Shown here piece by piece: positions 6,311 to 11,738 of a DNA stretch of 11,738 bases (position 1 is the stretch's first letter; each line of letters begins with the position of its first letter). This DNA is from Candidatus Bathyarchaeota archaeon (GTDB lineage: Archaea; Thermoproteota; Bathyarchaeia; TCS64): NCBI GenBank assembly GCA_003662205.1, contig QMXQ01000026.1, forward strand, positions 1 to 11,738, read 5' to 3'. The notes under the pieces were generated by a model that saw nothing but the letters and a program-made list of their open reading frames with translations, had not been told where the DNA came from and did no database searches. The translations under genes were made by a program, and so were the position numbers.

Positions 6311-7345
6311 GTGCTGAGGAGGAGGCAGGGCATCCTGCTCACTTCGCTTGGGTTGATCTTCTTCGCCGCCTACCTCGCCGTCTCGAACCCCTTCAAGGCG
6401 CTCCTTGAGGTGGGGCGGGTGGACCTCCGCCTCTTCCTGCTGTCGATCCTCATCAACGACGCGGGGCTCGTCCTCTTCGCGGTCTCCTGGTATCTCCTCC
6501 TCCGGGGGATGGATGTTCGGGTCAGCGTCTCGGAGGCGATCCAGGCGACCTTCATCAGCCTCTTCGTCGTCTGGATGATCCCCATCCCCATCGGCTCCGA
6601 GATCATAAGGGCGTACCTGATCAGGCATAAGGAGAACTCCGACATCGGAAAGGCGGTGGCGTCGGTGGTCGTCCACAAGTCCATGTACAACATCTCCTTC
6701 GGCGTCCTCATCGCCTTCGCCGCCGCCTTCGTCTCGACCTTCCACGGAGTGAGGATACCCGTCCGAGACGACCTGCTCTGGTTCGTCGTCCTGTTCGCGG
6801 CGGGATCGAGCATCGCCTTCTCAGCGGTCCTCGACACCCGGCTGCTGAGAGGTGTGTACCGGCGCTCCCCCCAGTGGATACGGTCGCGCCTGACGGGTCG
6901 GCTGGGCGATCCGAGGCTGGGCCTGGACGGCTTCGAGACGGTCATAGACGAGATCGGGGCGGCGGTGGCCGCGCTGAGGTCGAGGATGGGGCTGAACCTC
7001 GCCGCTTTCCTGATGGTCGCCTTCCAGTGGAGCACCGGCTCCATCACCGCCTGGCTCGTGGCCCTCTCCCTCGGCCGCCGGATGAACTTCTGGGTCATCG
7101 TGATCATCTACGCCGTCGTGGAGTTCATCCAGCAGCTGAACATCGTCATCCCCGGTGGCCTCGGGATCGTGGACGCGGGGCTGACCGGCGCCTTCGTCCT
7201 CGTGGGCGTTCCCCTCTCCTTGGCCTCGGCCATATCGCTGCTGACGAGGCTGGTGACCTACTGGCTGGAGGTCGTCCTCGCCGGCATCGTGAGCATCCAC
7301 TACGGCTACAGGGAGTCCCTGAAGGCATACCTGAACAGCGGCTAG
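6311..7345 (+). CDS. Flippase-like multi-pass membrane protein (lysylphosphatidylglycerol synthase TM region family, UPF0104)
   Basis: A 344-residue integral membrane protein of the PF03706 / TIGR00374 flippase-like family. It contains only the membrane part found fused to lysyltransferases in bacterial MprF; stand-alone archaeal members are suspected lipid or glycolipid translocators. I see roughly eight or nine hydrophobic segments, near 7-24, 40-64, 75-95, 115-140, 150-170, 228-250, 258-280, then two C-terminal ones. Family signatures are IPIGSEIIRAYLIR near 88-101 and the block IPGGLGIVDAGLTGAFVLVG, with Asp where Glu is more usual, followed by LLTRLVTYWLEVV. The GTG start at 6311 is preferred because GGAGGAGG lies just upstream and a TATA-like box at 6266 would start transcription near 6296. 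ATG at 6278 or 6290 would add a poly-glycine N-terminus that looks like translated ribosome binding site. Function is inferred. Confidence 0.85.
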   Translation: MLRRRQGILLTSLGLIFFAAYLAVSNPFKALLEVGRVDLRLFLLSILINDAGLVLFAVSWYLLLRGMDVRVSVSEAIQATFISLFVVWMIPIPIGSEIIRAYLIRHKENSDIGKAVASVVVHKSMYNISFGVLIAFAAAFVSTFHGVRIPVRDDLLWFVVLFAAGSSIAFSAVLDTRLLRGVYRRSPQWIRSRLTGRLGDPRLGLDGFETVIDEIGAAVAALRSRMGLNLAAFLMVAFQWSTGSITAWLVALSLGRRMNFWVIVIIYAVVEFIQQLNIVIPGGLGIVDAGLTGAFVLVGVPLSLASAISLLTRLVTYWLEVVLAGIVSIHYGYRESLKAYLNSG

Positions 7346-7356
7346 GGGCGCCGGTA

Positions 7357-7392
7357 TATCGCTAGCGATAAGCTTATCTATCACTAGCGATA
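7357..7392. repeat. Tandem palindrome array (probable operator pair) with linking palindrome
   Basis: Three palindromes are packed into 36 bp. Site A, TATCGCTAGCGATA (7357-7370), is a perfect palindrome. Site B, TATCACTAGCGATA (7379-7392), is the same with one substitution, starting exactly 22 bp later. Between them GATAAGCTTATC (7367-7378) is a perfect 12-bp palindrome overlapping the end of A and abutting B. A TATA-like TTATCTAT (7374-7381) lies inside the array and fits the TTG start at 7425, so a protein binding both sites would cover the promoter. Read as RNA, A and B could also pair as a 14-bp stem with one mismatch and an 8-nt loop, but no T run follows. I do not recognise the cognate regulator. 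Confidence 0.65.
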
Positions 7393-7424
7393 CCTCATCC
7401 CCGAGATCAGGGAGGCGGAACAGG

Positions 7425-7676
7425 TTGGAATGGTGGATTCAGGCGGCCGTCGCGGTGGTCGGGTACCTGTTGGGCATGGCGTTCGCGGGCAGCTTCCTCG
7501 GGAGGAAGTGGATGGGGACGGTGGACATCGCCCTCCACAGGCTCTTCAAGCGGAAGATAACGACGGGTAAATACCTCTACTGGAAACACTTCTGCGGGAT
7601 AGAGAACCCCCCTAGACCCGAGAACCTCAGGAGCCCGAAGCGCCTCGCGGACAGGATACTATCCCGGCTCATCTAG
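7425..7676 (+). CDS. Small single-span membrane protein of unknown function
   Basis: An 83-residue protein that I do not recognise. It starts at TTG (7425-7427) with GGGAGG (7410-7415) nine bases upstream, a strong ribosome binding site that supports it as a real gene. Residues about 4-26 form one hydrophobic segment (WIQAAVAVVGYLLGMAFAGS) and would anchor it in the membrane. The rest is basic and aromatic, with RLFKRK and KYLYWKHFCG, then a proline-rich NPPRPENL and a Lys/Arg-rich end. There is a single cysteine, in HFCG. It follows the flippase-like gene by 79 bp, in which the palindrome array and its own TATA-like element lie, so it is probably separately regulated. Codon composition matches the neighbours. 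A membrane-associated accessory role in the surface-glycan neighbourhood is possible but speculative. Confidence 0.7.
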   Translation: MEWWIQAAVAVVGYLLGMAFAGSFLGRKWMGTVDIALHRLFKRKITTGKYLYWKHFCGIENPPRPENLRSPKRLADRILSRLI

Positions 7677-7751
7677 CACTTCGGTGGCGCCCGTGACCGC
7701 TTTGAGGCGTGGGAGAGCATCCAGCGACAGGAGGCGACCCACATGGAAAGC

Positions 7752-7758
7752 TATTAAT
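7752..7758 (+). promoter_or_regulatory. TATA-box of the oxidoreductase gene (leaderless transcript predicted)
   Basis: TATTAAT in the 106-bp gap after the small membrane protein is centred 28 bp before the ATG at 7783. That is the spacing expected for transcription starting at or next to the start codon. No ribosome binding site precedes the ATG, which agrees. The remainder of the gap (7677-7751) shows no gene or repeat. Confidence 0.5.
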
Positions 7759-7782
7759 CCCCTGCGCTCATCTCTGAGTTGT

Positions 7783-8784
7783 ATGCTCCGCCTGGGGATC
7801 GTCGGCTGCGGCAGGGTCACCACCATGTTCCACCTCAAGGCGATCGAGGAGGTGGAGGAGGTGACGGTGGTGGCCGTCGCGGACCGCGACCAGGCCCGGA
7901 TGAAGGAGGTCAAGAGAAAATCCGGCGCCAGAAGGGGGTACCTCGACTACCGGGAACTCCTCTCGGACCCCGAGGTCGAGGCGGTGGTCATCAACACCCC
8001 TCCACGCTTCCACGAGGAGATGGTTGTCGCGGCCCTCCACGCCGGGAAGCACGTGATGTGCGAGAAGCCCCTCGCCAGGAGCATCGAGGGCTGCCAGCGC
8101 ATCAAGCGCGTCCAGGAGGGCACGGACCTCGTGGTTCTCCCCGGCCACAACTACGCCTTCACCCCGTGCCTGGATCGGGCCCGGGAGGTGACGCGGAGCG
8201 GAGCCATCGGCGAGGTACGCAGGGTCTCGGTGAGGTTCGAGAACAACCTGAGGAGCTATAGGTCGAGGACGGACTTCCGGCTCAAGGAGGAGTTCGGCAT
8301 CGTCGAGGATATCCTGCCCCACATCCTCTCGGTCACCCACAGACTCGTCGGAACGGCCAAAACCGTCGAAGAGGTGAAGGGCTGGAAGGAGAGCTACGAC
8401 GTCATCGACAACGTGAGCCTCCTCCTCAGGAACGACAGGGACGTGGAGATCGACTGCCTCATGAGCTGGACCCGGCTGATCCCCCGCTTCAAGGTCGAGG
8501 TCTCGGGCGCCTCGGGCAGGGTCGAGATGGACCTGATGAGGTCCCCCTTCAGCCTCACCCTCGAAGCCGGCGGCGCGAAGAGGAAGATCGACGAGAAGGG
8601 AGGGTTGAGGCGGTACCTGGATCTGATCAGGTTCAAGCACCCGTCGTTCCAGAACCAGTACCAGCACCTGCACAGGCTCGTGGAGGGATCGGAGAGGCCG
8701 AGGATAACCATCGACGACGAGATCGAGATGATACGGGTGATGAAGGAGACCGTCAGCCGCCTCTCTGAAACCGATATATCCTAG
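7783..8784 (+). CDS. Gfo/Idh/MocA family NAD(P)-dependent oxidoreductase
   Basis: A 333-residue dinucleotide-dependent oxidoreductase of the glucose-fructose oxidoreductase / inositol dehydrogenase / MocA family, normal length. Members oxidise or reduce hydroxyls of sugars, nucleotide sugars, inositols and related compounds. The N-terminal Rossmann domain shows GIVGCGRV at 5-12 and an acidic VADRD near 32-36. EKP at 94-96 carries the usual catalytic lysine K95. EDILPH at 175-180 supplies the conserved Asp and His of the C-terminal sheet domain. The ATG at 7783 begins right at the first Rossmann strand; upstream in-frame codons encode Arg/Ser-rich residues unlike the family and precede the predicted transcript start. 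The DUF362 gene follows after 42 bp. Given the neighbourhood, a nucleotide-sugar or inositol substrate is plausible; the sequence does not decide. Confidence 0.9.
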   Translation: MLRLGIVGCGRVTTMFHLKAIEEVEEVTVVAVADRDQARMKEVKRKSGARRGYLDYRELLSDPEVEAVVINTPPRFHEEMVVAALHAGKHVMCEKPLARSIEGCQRIKRVQEGTDLVVLPGHNYAFTPCLDRAREVTRSGAIGEVRRVSVRFENNLRSYRSRTDFRLKEEFGIVEDILPHILSVTHRLVGTAKTVEEVKGWKESYDVIDNVSLLLRNDRDVEIDCLMSWTRLIPRFKVEVSGASGRVEMDLMRSPFSLTLEAGGAKRKIDEKGGLRRYLDLIRFKHPSFQNQYQHLHRLVEGSERPRITIDDEIEMIRVMKETVSRLSETDIS

Positions 8785-8826
8785 CCCGGAGCTAGTATTG
8801 CACGGGAAATCGAGGGGAGCGCTCCG

Positions 8827-9711
8827 TTGAACAGGGACAGGGTCGCCGTCGTGGAGGTCGAGCGAGACGTAGGCGCAGCGGTGAACCGAGCCGTCGAGCT
8901 TATCGGCGGCCTGAGGCTGAAGGGGGGCGAGCGCGTCGTCATCAAGCCCAACGTCTGCAACTCCAAGAACCCCTACGGCATGGTGCTGACGGACTTCCGG
9001 GTCGTCGAGGCCGTCATCGACATGGTCCGGGTGAAAACGAGCAGGGTTCTCGTCGTCGAGTCCGACAACATCTCGGGCTCCGCCGAGAAGCGGATGTCCG
9101 AGTCCGGCCTCCTCGGCAAACTCAGGAAGTGGGGCGTGGAGTTCCTCAACCTCAGCGGCGACGAGGCCGAGGCCCACGAGGTGGCGGGCGTCGAGATCAG
9201 GCTGCCGAGGACGGTCCTCGACGCCGACTGCTTCATCAACCTGCCCAAGATCAAGACCTGCGGCCACACCCTCGTCACCCTCTCCATCAAGAACCTCTTC
9301 GGCATCCTCCAGAGGGCGAGGAAGAACAAGCTGCACCGCCACCTCGACGAGGTCCTCCCCTACCTGGCGAAGGTGGTCCGGCACAGCCTCATCGTGGTGG
9401 ACGGCATCACCGCCATGGAGGGGAACGGCCCCGTCATCGGAACCCCCAAGGACCTCGGCGTCATCGTCGCCGGAGTGAACCCGGTGGCGGTGGACGCCAT
9501 CTGCACGGGACTCATGGGCTTCGACCCCGCGGAGGTGAAGCACCTGGCCCGGGCCCACGAGATGGGGCTGGGGGAGATCAGCCTCGACGCCATCGAGGCG
9601 GTGGAGGACGATTGGAGACGCCTCTCCCAGGTCTTCGAGAGGCCCTACTCGCTGAAGGCCTCGCTGAAGTCCCTCAGATCCATCGGCAAAGTGTACCTCT
9701 CCCCGAGGTAG
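8827..9711 (+). CDS. DUF362 domain protein without ferredoxin domain
   Basis: A 294-residue protein of the DUF362 family (PF04015). Biochemical function is not established for most members. Visible signatures: VVIKPNVCN at 37-45, VVES from 76, LPKIKT at 139-144 followed by KNLFG at 155-159, DGITAMEGNGP at 192-202 (family form D-I-AMEG-GP) and NPVAVDAI at 218-225. Many archaeal and bacterial members carry two 4Fe-4S CxxCxxC motifs; here only scattered cysteines are seen (C44, C135, C145, C226), so it lacks that ferredoxin part. The TTG start has GAGGGGAG (8812-8819) seven bases upstream. It follows the Gfo/Idh gene by 42 bp with its own ribosome binding site and is probably in the same transcript. 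A redox role together with that oxidoreductase is a guess. Confidence 0.85.
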   Translation: MNRDRVAVVEVERDVGAAVNRAVELIGGLRLKGGERVVIKPNVCNSKNPYGMVLTDFRVVEAVIDMVRVKTSRVLVVESDNISGSAEKRMSESGLLGKLRKWGVEFLNLSGDEAEAHEVAGVEIRLPRTVLDADCFINLPKIKTCGHTLVTLSIKNLFGILQRARKNKLHRHLDEVLPYLAKVVRHSLIVVDGITAMEGNGPVIGTPKDLGVIVAGVNPVAVDAICTGLMGFDPAEVKHLARAHEMGLGEISLDAIEAVEDDWRRLSQVFERPYSLKASLKSLRSIGKVYLSPR

Positions 9712-9779
9712 GTCCCTCTGCCGAAGTCCGGCGGACAATTGAATGGATATGTGAACGCAGCTCTCCTGCCAAGGGATAA

Positions 9780-10835
9780 CTAGGTTAGGGTTGAGATCAG
9801 ACGTTCAATCTCTGGAAGGGTTATCCCCGTTCTGTCCAGCAGAAGGGCGTACACGCGTTTTATGTGGTCCGCGTCCTGCTTTATCATCGTCTCCGCCCCC
9901 GGTCGCATACCCCTCTCGCCGGCGCCCTCACTGAGGGACACCGAGATATCGAATAGCCTCCTGAAGATCGCCATGACCTCAAAATACTCGATCTGCTCGA
10001 TCCCCTGGCCCGAGATTCGCTCGTACTCGCAGAGGATGACCTCGCGCATTTCTGGACCTCCGTACGTGCTCGTCAGCAGAATCGTCCAGGCCAGGTCGCT
10101 CCGAAAATCGGCGATATCAACGGCCCCCCAGTCTATGACGAAAGGCGCGCCGTCTTCTCTCAGCAGCATGTTCTCCGGGTGATAGTCCCCATGAATCAGG
10201 GAAAGGCGCGTGCAGGGGACGTCGGCGCTCCCTGCCTCCAGCCACTCCAAGACGGCGTCGAAATCATGTTTCCGGAAGTGGTCGATGCTCCTCCGCATCT
10301 GCGAAAGCTTACGCTTGATGAAAGCGTGCGGGTCCGCCGCCTCATAAGGAGGCGCGTCGCCGAGGATAAACCTGGCGAAGGGCCTCCAATCGAGGGCGTG
10401 AAGATCGACGAATAGCTTACAGAACAGGGTCATCAGTTCCCGCCTTCTCTCCGGTGGGGAGGCTAGGAAGACAGAGGAGAGCAGTCGCCCGTCGATCTTC
10501 TCCATGATGATAAAGGGCCTGCCAAGGAGGGAGCTGTTCATTTCCAGGTGCAGAACCCTGGGGACGGGGAAGCCGACTTCATGGAGCCGCTTCATTACGC
10601 CGAACTCTCTCGCGGATTTTTGAGGCGCGTCGTTGCCGGGGTAGATCCTCAGTATCAGGTCCTCGCGTCTTCGTTCCCGGCCCTCCTCATACCGTAATGT
10701 GAATGAGTAGATCTCGTTCTCCCAGCCGCCGGTGACCCTCTTGAGGTTATGGACCTCGATGTTCCTCCGCGAGGTAAAGTTTCTCTTATAGAAGCTCTGC
10801 AATCGGCCCCGAAGCACATCCTCGTTGAGAGGCAA
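9780..10835 (-). CDS. Aminoglycoside phosphotransferase-fold small-molecule kinase
   Basis: A 351-residue kinase of the APH/choline kinase superfamily (PF01636). Seen in order: nucleotide-loop VTGGWENEIYSF near 34-45, LILRIYP at 60-66 at the usual Lys/Arg position of the ATP-binding strand, the acidic partner E77 (AREFGV), FIIMEKIDG near 108-116 (hinge), the catalytic loop HGDYHPEN at 215-222 with D217 and N222, and IDWGAVDIADFRSDLAW with metal-binding D235 and D247. All active-site positions are present, so it should be active. The TTG at 10835 is the first possible start, since an in-frame TGA lies just upstream, and a TATAAAAA-type box gives a leader of about ten bases. Codon use is visibly less GC3-biased than in its neighbours. 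Nothing links it to antibiotic resistance; a sugar or lipid-headgroup substrate is likelier. Confidence 0.88.
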   Translation of the reverse strand: MPLNEDVLRGRLQSFYKRNFTSRRNIEVHNLKRVTGGWENEIYSFTLRYEEGRERRREDLILRIYPGNDAPQKSAREFGVMKRLHEVGFPVPRVLHLEMNSSLLGRPFIIMEKIDGRLLSSVFLASPPERRRELMTLFCKLFVDLHALDWRPFARFILGDAPPYEAADPHAFIKRKLSQMRRSIDHFRKHDFDAVLEWLEAGSADVPCTRLSLIHGDYHPENMLLREDGAPFVIDWGAVDIADFRSDLAWTILLTSTYGGPEMREVILCEYERISGQGIEQIEYFEVMAIFRRLFDISVSLSEGAGERGMRPGAETMIKQDADHIKRVYALLLDRTGITLPEIERLISTLT

Positions 10836-11086
10836 TCCCGTTCACTAATAGATGCGCCGTAAACGGGTATAAAAAGGCGAGGCTGCGTCTCTCTTCGAGG
10901 GTTGACGGGTTTCCGGGGGCTTCGGTAGTTTTATATGTGGGGCGGGGGTAGCCCTCTGCGGTTTCTCGCGGGCAGCGACGTATATTCGTTTATTGTCGAA
11001 GTGCCTTTCATTGTCTGTCGAATTGCTTAAATAATTGGAGGGTGAAGTGTGTTCAGTCTCCTTTCAAAAACCGGGACTGGGATGAG
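10836..11086. promoter_or_regulatory. Divergent intergenic region with promoters for the kinase and HMG-CoA synthase
   Basis: This 251-bp AT-richer gap serves both directions. For the minus-strand kinase, TTTTTATA (10868-10875) lies about 36 bp before its TTG. For HMG-CoA synthase there are three candidate TATA elements: TTTTATAT near 10930, TATATTC near 10980, and CTTAAATAA (11026-11034), the best, predicting a start near 11056. Two copies of TGTCGAA (10994-11000 and 11016-11022) sit 22 bp apart just upstream of the last one, the second followed closely by that box. GGAGGGTGA (11037-11045) is a strong ribosome binding site lying about 40 bases before the HMG-CoA synthase ATG, discussed with the mini-ORF. 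No RNA gene was recognised. Confidence 0.5.
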
Positions 11087-11090
11087 ATGA
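11049..11090 (+). CDS. Possible 13-codon leader ORF overlapping the HMG-CoA synthase start
   Basis: A GTG at 11049-11051 lies seven bases after GGAGG (11037-11041, within GGAGGGTGA) and opens a 13-codon frame reading MFSLLSKTGTGMR. Its TGA (11088-11090) overlaps the ATG (11087-11089) of HMG-CoA synthase in the ATGA arrangement typical of translational coupling. The HMG-CoA synthase ATG has no good ribosome binding site of its own. A transcript started from CTTAAATAA (11026-11034) would begin near 11056 and exclude this frame, while one from an upstream TATA element would include it. The peptide matches nothing I know and may be chance. Confidence 0.3.
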   Translation: MFSLLSKTGTGMR

Positions 11091-11738
11091 TTGTGAGGAC
11101 GGCTAGCAGCGTGGGGATCGTCGGGTACGGGGCCTACATCCCCATGAACAGGCTCAAGGCCTCGGAGGTCAACCGCGTCTGGGGTGGCTTCGGCGCGCCC
11201 ATCGAGGAGAAGTCCGTCGTCGCCATGGACGAGGACGCGGTCACCATCGCGGTCGAATGCGCCCGGAACGCGGTCAGGCGGGCCAACATCCGGCCGGAGG
11301 AGATCGGGGCCATCTACGTGGGGACGGAGTCGAAGCCCTACGCCGTCAAGCCCTGCGGGACCATCGTCGCCGAGGCGATAGGGGCGACGCCCAACGTCAC
11401 CGCCGCCGACTACGAGTTCGCCTGCAAGGCGGGCACGGAGGCCTTCCAGACCTGCATCGGCCTCGTCTCAAGCGGCATGGTCAAGTACGCGATGGCGATA
11501 GGCGCGGACACCGCCCAGGGCCGCCCCGCCGACGCCCTGGAGTACACGGCCGCCTGCGGGGGCGCCGCCTTCATCTTCGGCCTCAAGTCCAACCGGACCA
11601 TCGCCTACCTCGAGGGGTCGTACTCCTATGTGACCGACACGCCCGACTTCTGGCGCCGGGGGAGGGAGATGTACCCGAGGCACGGCAGCCGCTTCACAGG
11701 TGAGCCGGCGTACTTCCAGCACGTGGTGGGGGCGGCGA
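11087..11738 (+). CDS. Hydroxymethylglutaryl-CoA synthase, archaeal type (3' end outside window)
   Basis: The N-terminal 217 residues of archaeal HMG-CoA synthase, which condenses acetyl-CoA and acetoacetyl-CoA to HMG-CoA, the mevalonate-pathway step feeding isoprenoid ether lipids. Family members are about 350 residues. The thiolase-fold start VGIVGYGAYIP (9-19) is archetypal. EKSV (41-44) contains the expected general-base Glu. FACKAG (111-116) carries the nucleophile C113. IGADTAQGRP follows, and TGEPAYFQHV near the edge includes a conserved His region. ATG 11087 is the most likely start; it places seven residues before the conserved strand and overlaps the stop of a short upstream frame. 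GTG 11093, GTG 11111 and an extended GTG 11042 are possible. In archaea this gene is usually followed by an acetoacetyl-CoA thiolase and a DUF35 zinc-ribbon gene, beyond this window. Confidence 0.96.
   Translation, partial: MIVRTASSVGIVGYGAYIPMNRLKASEVNRVWGGFGAPIEEKSVVAMDEDAVTIAVECARNAVRRANIRPEEIGAIYVGTESKPYAVKPCGTIVAEAIGATPNVTAADYEFACKAGTEAFQTCIGLVSSGMVKYAMAIGADTAQGRPADALEYTAACGGAAFIFGLKSNRTIAYLEGSYSYVTDTPDFWRRGREMYPRHGSRFTGEPAYFQHVVGAA

Noticed and set aside
8786..8806. Inverted repeat CCCG ... CGGG between the oxidoreductase and DUF362 genes
   Set aside because: The stem is only four base pairs with a 13-base loop in GC-rich DNA; no T run follows. Chance is sufficient.
7768..9738. A 656-residue minus-strand open frame
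   Set aside because: It is entirely antisense to the oxidoreductase and DUF362 genes, both of which have clear family motifs. Its translation is Asp/His/Leu-rich shadow sequence with no domain.
9712..9779. GCCG-AAGTC-CGGC hairpin in the gap between the convergent DUF362 and kinase genes
   Set aside because: The stem is four base pairs, without an adjacent oligo-T run on either strand; too weak to call a terminator.
9780..10835. Reading the APH-fold kinase as an antibiotic-resistance gene
   Set aside because: The fold covers many small-molecule kinases; there is no mobile-element context and the sequence carries no specific resemblance I can identify to resistance enzymes.
1..11738. Search for tRNA or rRNA genes, CRISPR arrays, insertion sequences, integrases or toxin-antitoxin pairs
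   Set aside because: No cloverleaf-like sequence, regularly spaced long repeats, transposase motifs or paired small ORFs of known type were seen by eye.

Overview
This window is an ordinary-looking stretch of archaeal chromosome, GC-rich and densely coded, that includes a probable cell-surface glycan or lipid neighbourhood. Archaeal origin is supported by an archaeal-type HMG-CoA synthase (isoprenoid-lipid pathway), a GPN-loop GTPase, a RimI/Ard1-type N-acetyltransferase, a myo-inositol-phosphate synthase and TATA-like boxes about 27 bp before predicted transcript starts. Some transcripts look leaderless; others carry GGAGG-type ribosome binding sites. Initiation at TTG is common. The inositol-phosphate synthase resembles forms I associate with Thermoproteota-like (TACK) archaea, but the lineage is not settled by this sequence.

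Layout. 2-766 (+) is the 3' half of a biotin-dependent acyl-CoA carboxylase carboxyltransferase gene. Convergent to it is a minus-strand block read from 3628 to 778: inositol-phosphate synthase, GPN-loop GTPase, and an ornithine cyclodeaminase/alanine dehydrogenase family protein. Next, also on minus, a membrane-anchored GT2 glycosyltransferase is followed by the RimI-like acetyltransferase (5245 to 3699). A polysaccharide pyruvyl transferase-like gene (6196 to 5300) precedes them and is divergent from a plus-strand multi-pass flippase-like membrane protein (6311-7345). Then come a 79-bp intergenic region with an unusual tandem palindrome array, an orphan 83-residue membrane protein (7425-7676), a Gfo/Idh/MocA oxidoreductase and a DUF362 protein. 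A convergent aminoglycoside-phosphotransferase-fold kinase (10835 to 9780) is divergent from HMG-CoA synthase, which runs off the right edge.

How the genes may work together. Inositol-phosphate synthase supplies the headgroup precursor of inositol ether lipids, and HMG-CoA synthase feeds the isoprenoid chains. The glycosyltransferase, pyruvyl transferase, flippase-like protein, sugar-type oxidoreductase and small-molecule kinase would fit making, decorating and translocating a surface glycolipid or glycan. This is inference from gene content and adjacency.

Most notable for follow-up: two near-identical 14-bp palindromes 22 bp apart, linked by a third palindrome, straddling the promoter of the orphan membrane protein; an inositol-phosphate synthase with a presumed catalytic lysine replaced by arginine; and a possible 13-codon leader ORF overlapping the HMG-CoA synthase start. 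No tRNA, rRNA, CRISPR array, transposase or integrase was found.
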